Notes: generated by a model not told the origin, from the sequence alone. A stretch of DNA of 64,000 nt from Argyresthia goedartella (GCA_949825045.1 OX463813.1:3658001-3722000); one strand, 5' to 3'. Positions 1 through 12,245 are shown, numbered from the stretch's first letter. Numbers and translations: made by a program.

Positions 1-173
1 TTGGTGACCTCGTTCTGGTTAAGGATGCTAACCTACCGCCACTGCGTTGGCGCAGGGGGCGCATTGTTAACTTGTTCCCTGGCAGGGACGGGACCCCCCG
101 GTCTGCAGAGGTTCTAGTAGGAGGCTCGGTACTAAAACGAGCGGTAGCAACGTTGTCTCGGCTACCCGTAGAT
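1..173 (+). CDS. BEL/Pao polyprotein, C-terminal end (partial)
   Basis: The reading frame is open from the window edge and ends in LSRLPVD-stop. It holds the post-integrase domain found at the end of BEL/Pao Pol proteins (DUF5641 type), with the motif GDLVLVKDANLPPLRWRRGR. The same protein end, nearly identical, closes the complete element at 46262-51376. The gene is cut by the window start, so nothing can be said about the rest. An LTR follows 35 bases after the stop, as expected for this class. Confidence 0.85.
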
Positions 174-208
174 TAAGGGACAGGTGGGTGCCTGTCCGGG
201 CGGGTGAT

Positions 209-713
209 TGTTCGATTCAGAATCGATACTCGATCGATGGTTTCGGAACGGCCATTTTTGAATTTGACGGAGCTGCCACAGAGCAGATTTTTGACAACTG
301 ACTGACGAAAAGCCCCCGTAATGTGACGTGTATTGATTTTGGGCAATTGAAATTAAATCGTAAGCCATCTGGAGTTGTATTCGGGCTCCCCTCAGGATTG
401 TCTTATAGCTGAGTGTATTGTGGTTCTCCGAACCAGATACTGTACGTATTTACGTAAATTGTGCGGTCGAAGCTGGCCTGCCAGCCATACCTGGTTGGCT
501 GAAGAACCTGTCTACCAAGAAGAGCCTAGGGTGCACCCAGGCCTTGCAGAGAGACAGGAGTTTGACGGGAACGAAGCACAGACCAGGTCAGATAGAATCT
601 ATTTACTTTAGCTCGGTGAAGCGCCGACGTTCTCACTTCTTGACACCTGATAGCTACGCTACCTCGTAGCTATGGGCCCCTGCGAGGTCATCGGGTGCCG
701 AGAAGCCTGAACA
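209..713 (+). repeat. 3' LTR of the left-edge BEL/Pao element
   Basis: It begins TGTTCGATTC and ends GCCTGAACA, the same TG...CA termini as the two 522-bp LTRs at 46262 and 50855. It is shorter (505 bp) because of a deletion of about 17 bp near position 455 and carries scattered substitutions. This copy is therefore older than, or divergent from, the complete element. It contains the hairpin GCTACG-CTACCT-CGTAGC near its 3' end. The right flank runs straight into another element's gag relic. The target duplication cannot be tested because the 5' end is outside the window. Confidence 0.85.
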
Positions 714-1463
714 TAGTTGATTGACTCGTTGAGGGTAGAACGAAAATTGTTTGCCTCATAGTATCTCGTTTTACGTTGTTCGACTCTAATCCTGTTTTTA
801 GGTTACCCGCATTATACGTTCGACTGTGTAAGAATCCTGCTAAACTGTCGGTAGTAATCGAATTACCTGCTTCAACTGATGCGGTCAAATTTCCCATCAC
901 CGATATTACCCAAAATAATTGAAACAACATCCTGTTCCGAGAAATTCAGACAAAGGCGATCGATCTTACCCTTTTGTTCAAAAAAAAAACTCATATAAGG
1001 ACTGCTTCTCAATTGGTTTTCTGTCAACAATTTCCTTTAGTAATTCAAACATATTTCTCTTGATTTGAAATGTCCTCGCTATTTTCCTTTCTCATTCTGA
1101 CCACATCCATGTTGTCCAAGTACTACTAGTTCGTAATAAGGAGTCGTACCATGTTTTAGCCGAATCTTTGAGCTTATTTAAAGCTTGATAACGTATCATG
1201 CTGTCTGACCACGAGAAAGTAGCTGCATAGGATTTGATGATATTGAGCCATGCATTCACGTTGTCCTTCAAGGGGTCAAACTCAGGAATCATAGAATTCA
1301 ACGTAAGTGTGTTGTTACTCACAGTTTCTGTCCTTGCCTTACGTGATCTTTTCTTTGGTGGTGGAGAGGGTGTTCTGCACCGGCTGCTCGAACTTGCACT
1401 GCTGCTGAAACTGGAGCTGGAGCTGGACCGAGAGTTTACTCTTAACACTTCTGATATAATCAA
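714..1463 (-). pseudogene. LTR-retrotransposon gag relic
   Basis: On the minus strand the longest open part (1463 down to 1092) has a Ser/Arg-rich N-terminus (RSSSSSSFSSSASSSSRCR, then SPPPKKRSRK). A capsid-like segment follows, with IPEFDPLKDNVNAWL and LKDSAKTWYDSL, typical of insect gypsy-like Gag. Beyond the stop at 1092 the homology appears to continue in shifted frames to about 720 (for example GRKF-type and DSLAGFLHSRTYNAG segments), so the gene is broken by stops and frameshifts. No ATG opens the frame at 1463; the start lies upstream or is lost. The BEL LTR at 713 truncates it, suggesting BEL inserted into this older element. Confidence 0.6.
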
Positions 1464-1885
1464 TAAAAGAATATGCTCCCCTTTACTATACTTTTATTCT
1501 GATCTTGACTGACTCTAACGTACAAGGAATATACAGTAGACATTTAATGTTAGTCGAGATGTGGTTGAAACAAAAGTGAGCTCCGCCACAGTGCTGGGCG
1601 CGCCAAGTTGACTCGACTTCCCGCGCATTTCCATAAACGCGCGTTGCGCACGTTAGCCAACATCCGCCATTGTCGCTCAACCAATCAGCGCCTACGAATG
1701 CAGGGCTTCCAACCGACAAATAATTTGACGTTCGTGGTGCGTTCACGTCGTAGCGCTGCGTTCGTTTTACACCTTTTGTAAGATGTTGCCAATAATAGGT
1801 AGTTACAACAGATATAACATTACGTTTTAACAAAATTGACTTGTACCCACTAACGTATAAAGAATGTTCAACGGCCAATTCACAC
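1464..1885 (-). repeat. Possible LTR/leader of the gag-relic element
   Basis: This stretch lies directly upstream of the gag relic on the same strand. It is richer in CpG than its surroundings and contains AATAAA followed by a G-rich stretch, as in an LTR R/U5 region. A TGTTGTGTGAATT start is possible near 1885. No second copy exists in the window, so the LTR boundaries cannot be confirmed. No primer-binding site was recognised. Confidence 0.3.
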
Positions 1886-2481
1886 AACATTAACTAAAAT
1901 AATTAAAAAATCGCAGTAAGGAACCTTAGACTTGGCACGACTTTGTCTAGATTTCATTACTTTTTAGAGATAAACAAGCAGCTCCATCGAGACTTGGCTA
2001 GTTTTTTACAGAATGTTTTTGGTGGGATTCGCTTTTAGAACAATACTTGGCAATTTTTATTCATACTGAATTCGGTGGGTTCCGTCCCGTTTGGGTGTAA
2101 GTACTTAGTTATTTCTTCTAAAATGGATAATAGAAATTGGAAAATATTTAAACGCGGTGGTACTTCCAGAAGAGAAGTGCAAAAACGCTATAAAAAGCAA
2201 CATTATCATTATCTACAAAAGTAGTAAGGATTTAAAATAGTTTTTTTGCTAATACATAATATAACATAACATACGGGGTGGCAGTGACACAGTTGTGTCC
2301 TAATACTTATGAATAAAAATACTATTAACAATATTTCATGTTTAACATCATAAACAATTGTTTTCAGTTACATATAAATCAATAATATTTCGTACTCATA
2401 TTTCTATCTATTTCGTAAGGTTAGTTAAAGCTTAAGTATTCATATCATTCGTTGTGAAAAGATAATTGAAGCTATCCAACC
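1886..2481. other. AT-rich stretch with one short ORF
   Basis: Mostly AT-rich sequence without recognised homology. A 33-codon plus-strand ORF at 2123-2224 starts MDNRNWKIFKRGGTSRREVQ and ends at TAG. It resembles a short basic N-terminus of a transposon protein, but I cannot name it. Nothing else supportable was seen. Confidence 0.3.
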
Positions 2482-2489
2482 AAATGGCA

Positions 2490-3156
2490 CATTTGTTTCC
2501 AGTTTGTCACACCCATCATGTATCACTGTTACAAACTGGGAAATAAAATCCCAGTTGGTCACACTGCTACCAAATGGGAATGAAAACAGAATTTGATTCC
2601 CATTTTGTCACACCCTTGAGTAACAGTGTTACAAACTGGGAATTATTTTACCAGTTTGTAACACTGCTACCAAGATGGGTATAAAAACCTTCTCACTTTG
2701 TCATACCATTGATCATGGATTGTCTTATGTGGGTAGGTAGCAAAAAAACTAGGATTGTTAAAATCAATAAAGTTTATTTTAATATTTACACTTAAAGCCA
2801 GAAGTAGAAGAAAGGAACTGTTATTTGGAATTTGTAACAATTTCAAATGTAGGTAACTCCTTGTCATATCAACCATATACCACTTATTGTTATTTTAGCT
2901 AACAGCAGCTATTCGTTAATATGGAAAACAGACCACAAATAATTGGTGGTCAATGGTATTAAAGGGACTTTTATCTACTTTTAAACAAAGTTCTAATTTT
3001 GGTTGATGATCTGGAATATTAACACTAGGTGTTATAATTACAATTAAGAAATAAGATGTATCACAAATAATTATCACATCAATTAAATTAATTATTAGTC
3101 ATTGTGTAGGAAAAATAAGGTACGCACTGAACTATATATGAGTATAAACTTACTTA
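2490..3156 (+). repeat. Left long terminal inverted repeat, outer part
   Basis: It matches the reverse complement of 16839-17549 over essentially its whole length with roughly 90% identity by eye, including shared segments such as CCTTGAGTAACAGTG and TTGGTCACACTGCTACC. The outer 230 bp carry several copies of the palindromic unit CCCAGTTTGTAACA / TGTTACAAACTGGG, which could act as transposase-binding or cruciform-forming sites (inference). The gypsy element at 3157 interrupts it; the repeat resumes at 12560. Confidence 0.75.
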
Positions 3157-3349
3157 TGTAGGGTATCATATTGTGCGTGTGTAGCATATTGTCGCCTACG
3201 AGCGAACAGCTATAGCGGCGACTAACCAGTCGTCTCTTACACCTCTTCGATAGTACTCGTGTCACTATTGTACTTGCATACCACGAAATACATTACTTCA
3301 TATTACCGAAAAGACTCTAATCTTTATCACCAATTAGGGATCCGTTACA
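3157..3349 (+). repeat. 5' LTR of the gypsy element
   Basis: 193 bp, TG...CA termini. It differs from the 3' LTR by about four substitutions and one small indel, so the copies are about 97-98% identical. Confidence 0.88.
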
Positions 3350-3350
3350 T

Positions 3351-3366
3351 TGGTGAACCCTGTGAA
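3351..3366 (+). promoter_or_regulatory. Probable primer-binding site
   Basis: TGGTGAACCCTGTG starts one base after the LTR. It matches the start of a tRNA-Trp-type site (TGGTGACCCC) in nine of the first ten bases. Confidence 0.45.
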
Positions 3367-3564
3367 TTGGAACATTGTGATTGTGTCAGACAAAGACAGT
3401 TAACGGGTCAAGAAAGTTGGTCGGTGTCAGTGAATTACTGTGTGTGGAAAGAGACGACTCCCCGCCGGTTAGCGTGGCGATCTATCCGACCGGTGACAGC
3501 AGTTTCAGGGCAGGCCAGGTTGCAGAATACAGCTGTAAGTAAGCGATTTTAAGTCACCAGCATC

Positions 3565-5401
3565 ATGAACCCTCCAGCAGGAGGCGGGCAAGCCCCTGTC
3601 GGGGATTTGGCGTCAATAAGTTTAACGGCACAGGTAACTCAACTGACGATGCAAATGAGCCATTTGAGAGCGGAAATCAGCGAGATCAGGTCTCAGCGAG
3701 GACGGAGCCCGCAGCGCAGATACGGAAGAGGACGATGGAGACCAGCATCACGCTCGCAGTCACGAGGGCCACGGCGGACGGCGGACAGCCCAGATTGGTT
3801 ATTCAGATTCCATTACCGATATCAAGAGAAGGCACGGGATTGCGAAAAGCCGTGCAACTGGAAAGGAAAAGGGACGCCAATCGGAAAACTAGATGCGGTG
3901 CAGTCAGGTGCGGTAAAGACCTGCATCGCAATTTCAGAAAATCACAGTTTAAGTGTTCGAGACAGCAAGACCGGTATGCGTTTTTTAGTAGACACTGGAG
4001 CAAACGTATCAGTGATTCCAGGGAAGTGCACAGGTTCAGGGGTCTCCTCCGAGTGTCAATACAAACTTTATGCAGCAAACGGGACAGAAATAAAGACTTA
4101 TGGTGTGAAAACTTTAGAGTTAAGCCTGGGTTTAAGAAGAGTTTTTAGATGGACATTCATAATTTGTGATGTTAAGCAACCAATATTAGGCGCAGATTTC
4201 CTAAAAGCTTATAAATTACTGATAGATTTATATAACAAACGAATTGTGGATTCCGTGGCAAGTTTGTGTACAAATGGAAGTATTGTAAAATGTAATGAAC
4301 CATCCATTAAAAGCATTGCAGACGAGCACCCGTATCGTATGTTGTTGGAACAGTATTCAGAGATAACTAAGCCAGTATCATTCAACGAACAGCGGTGCCA
4401 TTCAGTTTTTCATCATATCGAGACTGAAGGACGGCCAGTGCATGTTAAGGCTAGGCAGTTACCCCCAGAGAGATATAACAAAGTTAGGGAGGAATTACGT
4501 TTGATGCAGGAATTAGGAGTTTGCAGACCGTCAAAGAGCGCATGGGCAAGTGCGTTACACGTCGTGCCGAAGAAAGATGGACAGCTAAGGCCGTGCGGGG
4601 ACTACAGGCAGCTCAACGCGATCACGAAGCCTAATCGGTATCCTGTCCCCAGATTGCAAGACTTCACCTACGGATTAGCAGGTAAGAAAATAATTTTCCC
4701 GTATAGATATCAACAGGGCGTACCATTTTATAATGGTAGCACCAGAGGACATCGAGAAAACAGCGATAATAATACCGTTCGGATTATTCGAGTTCACACG
4801 AATGACATTTGGTTTACGTAATGCAGCGCAAACATTTCAACGGTTCGTGAATAACACCGTTTTACAGGGAATAGAACGTTTCAAAGATCAGCAAGGACAG
4901 GTATCGAATTTATTTTGTTACATAGACGACGTCATAATAGCATCGGATACAGAGGAGCAGCACATGGAGCACCTGGAGTTGCTTTTTAAACGATTGCAGA
5001 CAACTGGAATCACTATTAATCTGGGTAAGTGCGATTTTGGAAAGGCGAATATAGAATTTTTAGGATACGAGGTTTCGTCGGAAGGTATTAGACAATTGTC
5101 AGAAAAAGTCAAAGCTATCAATGACTACCCTACACTGGAAACCATTGAGCAGCTACGACGATTCCTAGGCATGTTAAATTTTTATAGAGCCCATTTACCA
5201 CACTCGGTTGAAGACCAAGCGGAGCTGAATGTATTTTTACACAATACAAAAAAAAGGGATAAGACAAAAATAGTTTGGAACGAGAAGGCGGAACAAGCTT
5301 TCGAGAGATGTAAGGTTAGCCTACAGAGAGCGGTTACATTGTCTCATCCGGTAGCTGAAGCCCCCTTAGCTCTCATGACAGATGCGTCAGACAAAGATGT
5401 A
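3565..5401 (+). pseudogene. Gypsy gag remnant, protease and reverse transcriptase
   Basis: The frame starts at ATG 3565 ([14 protein letters not shown]). After about 50 residues it runs straight into the Arg-rich nucleocapsid region, so most of the capsid is missing. The Gag finger has lost its first Cys ([16 protein letters not shown]). Next come the aspartic protease ([12 protein letters not shown]) and the RT N-terminus ([18 protein letters not shown]). A frameshift near 4690-4740 destroys the first catalytic region. RT continues in another frame with [19 protein letters not shown], the YIDD catalytic box (FCYIDDVIIAS) and the thumb, up to MTDASDKDV, where an insert begins. The product cannot be functional. 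Confidence 0.8.
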
Positions 5402-5731
5402 CGAGTGAAAGTTGTCCAAACTACTAAAGCGTCCTAAATTACCAGAGATTAATTTAATTTTGTTTGTAGTCTGCGGAATGGGCAAACTGTAACATTATTT
5501 TACAATCTTTCGATTGACTTAGAAACCAAAAATGTAAATCTAAAGTTCTTTATTACATTCGTAGACATTCACATATACTTTGTAACGTAATTTTTCAGAA
5601 ACTTCCACAGATGGATTTTAAGATCTTTTTAAAATTGGTTGTGTTTAAATTATTATTATTTCACCATATTAATGTTATAAATAATATACAAGAATCAATA
5701 ATAACAAATTATTAACCGCGAAATGTGTAGG
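5402..5731. repeat. 330-bp unidentified insertion in gypsy pol
   Basis: The RNase H sequence reads DASDKDV up to 5401 and resumes as GAVLQQK at about 5732. The intervening AT-rich 330 bp is therefore inserted. GTA occurs at both edges, a possible 3-bp duplication. No inverted ends, ORF or poly(A) tail are evident, so the family is unknown. Confidence 0.55.
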
Positions 5732-6690
5732 CGCGGTGCTGCAGCAAAAGGTAAACCATTGGTAAGGTGAGTGGAAACCATTGGGATATTATTCAAAGAA
5801 ACTTACAGAGACACAACAGAAATACAGTACATACGATCGAGAATTAGCTGCAATTTACATGGCTGTTATGCTTTTTAGGAACATGATTGAAGGACGGGAA
5901 TTTACAGTTTACACGGATCATAAGCCGTTAGTTTTCGCATTCACAAAATTAGGTAACGATAAAGAGACCCCCCCGGAGAACACGACAATTGTTGTGTATC
6001 AGCGAGTTCACATGCGATATACGACACGTCAAAGGTAATGATAACCAAGTAGCTGACGCATTATCACGAGTAGAAGCGATTGTTTGTCCCACAGTAATTG
6101 ATTATGTAGAGTTAGCTGAAGCGCAGGAAATGGATCAAGTTACACGAACGTTGACAGAGTCAAACGGTAGGTTACAATTCAAGCGAATAACAAATACTTA
6201 ACTGCGATAAGAGCGTTATGTGTGAAACTTCAACGAAACATGCCAGGCCATATTTTCCAGAGATTTTCAGGAGAATAGCATTCGATTCAGTTCACAACAT
6301 AAGTCACCCCGGCATTCGAACAACAAGACAGATGGTAACTAAAAGATTTTTTGGCCGGGGATGAACAGAGATGTCAATAATTGGGCGAAAACATGTATAC
6401 AGTGCCAGAGAAGTAAAGTCAATCGCCATACAATTTCAGAATTAGGTACTTTTCCGACCTCTGAAAGATTCGATCACGTGCACATCGATATAGTTGGACC
6501 TTTGCCACCATCACAGCAGGGATACAGGTATTTAGTAACGATGATAGACCGTTATACAAGGTTGGTTGAAGCTACCCCGGTTATGGACATAACCACCGAG
6601 ACAGTAGCCCAAGCAGTTTACGAAGGGTGGATTTGCCGTTTCGGGGTTTTTAAGGTATGTACCACAGATCAAGGCCGGCAATACGAAAGA
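5732..6690 (+). pseudogene. Gypsy RNase H and integrase N-terminal half
   Basis: RNase H follows the insert (GYYSKKLTETQQKYSTYDRELAAIY, TDHKPLVFAF). A frameshift near 5990 moves it to another frame (HVKGNDNQVADALSRVE). The integrase zinc finger (HNISHPGIRTTRQMV, then CIQCQRSK) is split by a frameshift near 6355. The catalytic core is visible as HVHIDIVGPLPPSQQGYRYLVTMIDRYTR and CTTDQGRQYE, where the LINE interrupts it. Two of the three D,D,E residues lie in this part. The remainder of integrase is at 10530. Confidence 0.8.
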
Positions 6691-7200
6691 AATTGTACAG
6701 TAATTTAATGAAGTATTTAGACATCGGCATGTGCCGGCTCGTCGGCAGTCGGCAATACAATATAGGTACTTCACTCGTTACAGCACTTTATGTGGTTTTT
6801 TCAATTTGTCTTTCGTAGGTAATTGTAATTTTGTAAATTCTTGCAGTAGGTACATTTAACTAGCTTTATATTTTTAATTCTACTGTCATCGGTCATAAAG
6901 CTGAGTTCATGTACGTGTTTTTTTTTCTTATTCCTGATTATGTTCCGGCTAGTTCCGAATCGCGAAATGTGTACTCGAGTTTTTTTTTTTTTTTTCTTTT
7001 TCACTTTAGATTTATTTAATTAATTTTGTTTTCTTCCTCTGTCAAGATGTGCATCCCGAAGTGCAGCATGTATTTTCCAATGTCTTAAGTACCTATGAAG
7101 AGCTATTATAGTTTACTTATTGATTTCTTCCAGTATTCCTATGTGGATAGGGGCTGGGTCAGGTTCCATTATTTGTGTTTTAGTTTAGTTTAGTTTTAGT

Positions 7201-7226
7201 TATATATATATATATATATATATACA
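7201..7226. repeat. (TA)n microsatellite
   Basis: About thirteen TA units in the LINE inter-ORF region. Confidence 0.9.
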
Positions 7227-7289
7227 TATATTAGGTAGTTATTATATCTATCATTATTTTATACATATTGATAGTTTATGTAATATTGA

Positions 7290-10203
7290 TAATAGTTTTT
7301 TCTCTTGTTCCTCAAGCGACGACTACATTAGTGCGGAGAGCGATAACTCCTTTGTGGTGGAACCGCTATCCGCCAAACTGAGGACTGTCTTTGTTGGCCT
7401 GGAGGGTAACTTAAATATTGTTCATATCAATGCCCAAAGCATCCACTCTAGTTAACCAGACCTTCTCGAAGCGTTCAGCACAAAACATGTGGATGGTATA
7501 CTTATTTCTGAATCTTTCCTAAAACCTTCTATGCCTTCCACCATGTATTCACTACCTGGATACCAGCTGTATCGGAACGATAGAGTTGGTAAAGCTGGTG
7601 GTGGTGTAGCTATTTTCCTTCGTTCGGACATATCCTGCAAAGTTGTGAGTGTCTCCCCGAGTGAGTACTCTGAATCTGCTGAACATCTTTTCCTTGAAAT
7701 CTGTCTTCACCATAGTAAAGTTCTGCTCGGTGGTCTCTACAGTCCTTCGCTTCTCATCAATTACTTCGATTCCTTCGAGTCCCTGCTCAATGAGCTGACT
7801 CCTCTTTATAATGATGTCCTAATCCTCGACGACTTTAATACATGTCTTCTTAAAAATGATTCCCGCTCGGCCCAACTCCGGTCTATTGTCAATTCATTCA
7901 ACTTGCATATTCTCCCTCTAAATGCGACTCATTGTCAACCACATTGTACTCCCTCTCTCCTTGATATCATGATATCATCTGATATAGACAAAGTTGCTGC
8001 CCACGGTCAATTTAATTCTCCTTTTTCTTATCATGACCTGGTTTATCTCTCCTATAAGGTCAAGTCTCCCAAGAACAGAGCCAAATTTATCTTTCTTCGT
8101 AGCTTTAAGGGCATTAATCCATCGTTACTCCAATCTGATGCATCATCAATCGATTGGTCACCTGTCATTTCTAGTGAGGCCGTTGACGACAAGATCCACC
8201 ATTTCAACACAATTATTCTGGGACTATTTGACAAACACGCACCCATCAAAAAGGTCAAAGTAAAACACCTTCCTGCGCCTTGGCTCACGGAACCCATCAA
8301 ACGGTTGATGGCTAAACGGAACCGAGCTAAATATCAGCATAAAAAGGAACCCACCGACGATAATTTTGCTGCCTACAAATGCCTCCGGAACCGTTGTAAC
8401 CGTATGTGCCGTGATGCCAAGCGTCGCCACATCTTTGAGTGCATTCAAAACTACACCCCTTCCGAAGTGTGGAAATTCCTGAGATCTCTAGGTGTCGGTA
8501 AGCCCCAGAATCAAATGGTTGGTGACGTCGATCTCAACGGTCTTAACAGATTTTTCTCGGCTCCCCCAGTCGTTATGGATCCCATCGTTAAGGATGCCAC
8601 TCTGCATGGGCTCCGCTCCAGGCCGGCGTTGACCTCCACTCCTTTCGACTTCAGTCCAGTCGGAATTGACACAGTTAAGAAGGCGGTGCTGGCTATCTCA
8701 TCGAAAGCTGTAGGTGATGATTGCATCTGCTCTAATATGATCAGCAACGTGCTCGATTATATTCTTCCCGCTATCACACACATTATAAATCACTCTCTCT
8801 CTAGCTGTTCTTTCCCCTATGTGTGGAAAAAAGCATTAGTCATACCTTTACCCAAATCCTCAAACCCCTCCTCTTTCAAAGAGTATCGTCCTATTTCTAT
8901 CCTGCCTATCCTTTCCATAGTCCTAGAATCCATTGTCCACTCCCAGCTTTCCTCCTACCTTACGTCTCACTGTCTGCTGAATCGATTCCAGTCGGGATTC
9001 AGGCCGGGTCATAGTACCGTTACGGCCTTACTCAAAGTCACTGACGACATTCAGTTGGCTATGGACGAGAAACAGCTCACCGTACTAGCGCTACTTGACT
9101 TCAGCAGTGCATTCAACTGTGTTGATTTCGACATCCTCGTTGAGATACTGTAGTCTCTGAATGTCTCCCCGGCCTCAGCCAGCTGGTTCGACTCCTACCT
9201 GAGAGGTCGTCAGCAGCGTATAAGGTCCGAGGAGACTTCAACAGAATGGTGCGACCTTTTTGCAGGGGTGCCTCAGGGTGGTATCCTCTCCCCTCTTCTC
9301 TTTTCTGTCTTCATAAATTCTATCTCAGATACTCTCTCTTCCTCTTATCATCTCTATGCCGATGATCTCAAAATTTACCGTCATTTTTCTCCCTGTGATG
9401 TTAACTCTGCTGTGGCCTTGCTGAATGCTGATCTTGAGTGTATCAGGGATTGGGCTCTGTCACACGGGCTACTCGTCAATCCTTGTAAGTCGCAGTCAAT
9501 GATTATCGGGTCCAGGCACTCTCTCCAAGTGTTACAGCATATGTCCATTGCACCCATAATGTACGATGGAATCGTAATTCCCTACAGCTCCAAGGCCAAA
9601 AATCTAGGAGTCATCTTTGATAACCTGCTGTCTTGGTCAGCGCATGTCTGCGAGGTTAGTAGGCGTGTCTTCGCTACGTTTTACTCTCTCAGACGACTTC
9701 AGCACTTCTTACCTCTTCAGACCAAAATTACACTCGCCCAATCTCTGTTACTTCCCCTCATTGACTACGCAGATGTCTGCTGGATCAGCGCAAACGAAGA
9801 GCAATTGGACAAACTCGAGCGACTTCAAAATCTTGGGATTCGGTTTATTTTCGGTTTGCGCAAATTTGACCATGTTTCTCAGTATCGCAGGGATCTGAAG
9901 TGGCTTCCAATCCGTCTTCGCCGGGATTCCCACATCCTCTTCACTCTCTTTAAGATTTTACATAATCCTCATTACCCTGGCTTCTTACGTGATTCGTTCA
10001 CTTTTCTTTCTTCAGATAGGCCTCGGAGACCTCACACTCGGTCGCTGCTCACAACACCGCAACATAAAACTGTCGCATATGAACATGGGTTCCGACTCCG
10101 GGCTATCAAGCTCTGGAACAAACTCCCCAGCACCGTCAGGGACAGTCCATCTCTTAACATCTTCAAAAGTAGTTTGAAGGAACATTACCTTTCTCTTCTG
10201 TAG
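7290..10203 (+). pseudogene. LINE ORF2: endonuclease-reverse transcriptase, two stops
   Basis: One frame runs through the whole region, with in-frame stops TAA near 7453 and TAG at 9151-9153. The endonuclease part shows LNIVHINAQSIHSS at its start; the expected GDFNTC box is mutated to DDFNTC. RT shows RPISILPILS, the motif-A region ALLDFSSAFNCVDF, motif B GVPQGGILSPLLF and the catalytic HLYADDLKIY. The C-terminus carries the usual LWNKLPSTVRDSPSLNIFK. The N-terminus is degenerate and lacks a start compared with the related ORF2 at 27352. Not functional as it stands. Confidence 0.85.
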
Positions 10204-10529
10204 TAGATTATATTTTATTTATATATTGTATAGGTATTTATTGATATTTATATATAGTATTTATAGGTATTATATTATTATGTAGGTTCTCATTTATTTA
10301 TATGTGTAAATATCTAAGTAATTTATTATAAATATATTAAAGTCACTCTGATGTTTAGTTTTTTTATATGTTGTGCATAATAGGTCTATCCCTTCGCATG
10401 AAACTATTTTTCCCTGTCAGCCCTGGGTTTGCTGGAAGAAATCTCTATATAGAGATAAGCACGCCTTTGTTTACTAACTATGTTTGTAATTGTCCACTAA
10501 TGTGTATATGCAATAAAGTATATAATAAT

Positions 10530-11212
10530 AACATCAAGAGAATTCGCACCACCCCGTATCACCCGCAGAGCAACGGTATCGTCGAGAGGTGGCATCGTTC
10601 ATTGAAGGCGGCACTAACCGCACGTTTGAGAGATAACACGTCGTGGCTGGATGAGTTACCCACAGTTTTACTAGGGTTGAGAGCCGCAGGAAGAAGCGAA
10701 ACTGGTGTGAGTGCCGCAGAGATGGTATTGGGCCACAACTTGAGACTACCGGGAGATTTTTATGACGAGGTAAGTACACCCTGTAATGATAACACATCTT
10801 GTAGCGACCCGTACACATACGTGGAGAAGTTGCGCAAGATTATTGGCAGCCTAAGGCCAGGATCACAGGCGGTAAGCGAATCGAGAAATTTTTTCGTACA
10901 TCCAGATTTAGAATCGTGTTCACATGTTTTTGTAAGAAATGATGCAGTTAGGAAACCCCTTACTCCTACTTATGATGGCCCTTACCGCGTCATGGGTAGG
11001 TTAAGGAAAGTTTATAAGATTCAGTATCCTAATAGAGTAGCACAGGTATCAGTAGATAGGTTGAAACCCGCGTATATATTGAATGACCCAGAGTATTCGA
11101 GGCAGTATGCTATACCAGTAAAAGATAGTAATTCAGAAAGGTTTCCGGAGATTTCGAAAACGCCATCAGCTTATGAGCGAGTGACGCGTAGTGGCCGCAC
11201 AGTAAAAATGCC
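10530..11212 (+). pseudogene. Gypsy integrase C-terminal part
   Basis: It continues the interrupted integrase: IKRIRTTPYHPQSNGIVERWH includes the catalytic Glu. It is followed by the C-terminal domain with a chromodomain-like or GPF-type stretch (DGPYRVMGRLRKVYKIQYPN) and the ending RSGRTVKMP. The frame is open, but its upstream start belongs to LINE sequence. After RSGRTVKMP the homology stops because a Tigger fragment is joined there, so the natural stop codon is missing and the frame runs on to 11396. Confidence 0.8.
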
Positions 11213-12245
11213 AGAAAATCTTGCCACGTTGTTTCTGTTGAAAGCTGATAGACGCCCAATGCTGCATGGTCCTGGTTTTTTCAAGCTGAGATCATGGTGT
11301 CTTCCTCGGAACGATCGCAACCAGTCCTTTCCTGCACACTCATTTTCGTTCCATGATGGAGGACATGGGATTTTATTGATTGTTGCCATTCGATAGGCTA
11401 ATCTTCGTGTTTCCAATGCAGAAAGACCATAAAAAATTCGTGCACATTCGATGATGTAGTCTTTTAGAGCTTGATCTTGCTCGGCAGTAAATGTACTCCT
11501 CACTGCATAATTGGGAGTTAATTTTATATTTTTGTTTACTTTATACTTCTGTGCATATCTTCTTACTGTTCCGTATGACAGCTTAAGATCTTTGGCCGCT
11601 TTACGAATGCTTATACCCTTTGAGATTAATGTCATCGCCTTCTTCATATCTGCCTGGGAGTCTCCGCAAATTTTTCTTACCTTAACCTTAGTTCGGCGCA
11701 TTCTAAGACAAACAAATAAACATAGCGTCACGCCGTTTACCATTCAAGGTCGCAGAGGCACAGTTGTGCCCACTAAAGCTCATCCTAATCATATTTATCG
11801 CAGCAGGTGGTACACACTGAACTATGGTTCACTCTGTACCCTGTTGGTCTGGTTCACTGTGCACTACCCTGGACTTCCGAAGAAAAAAATTATTAAAAAA
11901 TTGTACAAGATATTTAGGTAGAACTACAACGGATAACAAAAAAGAAGCTTATTATTTAACTTCAGTGTAGTTTATTTCGTGAGGCTAAACATTACAACAA
12001 ATGTGATAAAAAAAATATGAGTACTCACTTTATTTTTACTTTTTTTGCACGAAAACATAAAATCGTCGTCACTCGTCCGTTTACGGCGGGAGCTTGCTCA
12101 CAACTGGGCAGGGGGAGGGGGAAGCGCGGTATACAGCACGACCAAACTTGTCACTTGCACGAGTTGACAACGTCGCAATTAGGAGAAATTTAGATTATTC
12201 ACTGTGTACCACTGGCTCACTGATGCCCGCCTGACCCCAGGTCAT
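11209..12245 (-). pseudogene. Tigger/pogo-like transposase, N-terminal fragment
   Basis: On the minus strand ATG at about 11701 opens MRRTKVKVRKICGDSQADMK. It includes a psq-type helix-turn-helix (ISIRKAAKDLKLSYGTVRRYAQKY) and the start of a CENP-B-like DNA-binding domain (WLRSFRGRHHDLSLKKPG). The fragment ends abruptly at the gypsy junction near 11209, so the DDE catalytic domain is absent. Upstream, a GTGAGT donor near 12030 and a TTGTCTTAG acceptor just before the ATG suggest the 5' UTR contains an intron. The 5' border near 12245 is approximate. Confidence 0.6.

Larger units (their letters stand above)
6690..10530 (+). mobile_element. CR1/jockey-group LINE inserted in gypsy integrase
   Basis: It splits the integrase reading between DQGRQYE (about 6688) and IKRIRTTPYHPQSNG (about 10533). 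It shares its whole layout with the LINE at 26236-30610: an untranslated inter-ORF part with a long T run (6980-7005), ORF2, and a 3' end carrying TTGCTGGAAGAAATCTCT, a short loop and AGAGATAAGC. ORF1 is absent, so the copy is 5'-truncated. The exact left edge and the target duplication could not be fixed. Confidence 0.75.

Noticed and set aside
2495..2720. Regularly spaced CCCAGTTTGTAACA units considered as a CRISPR-like array
   Set aside because: Units are palindromic, unevenly spaced and mirrored in the other inverted repeat; this is a eukaryotic transposon terminus.
2667..2876. Frame of 69 codons, mirrored at 17118-17369
   Set aside because: The two are the arms of the inverted repeat; the conserved text includes non-coding positions alike and no domain is visible.
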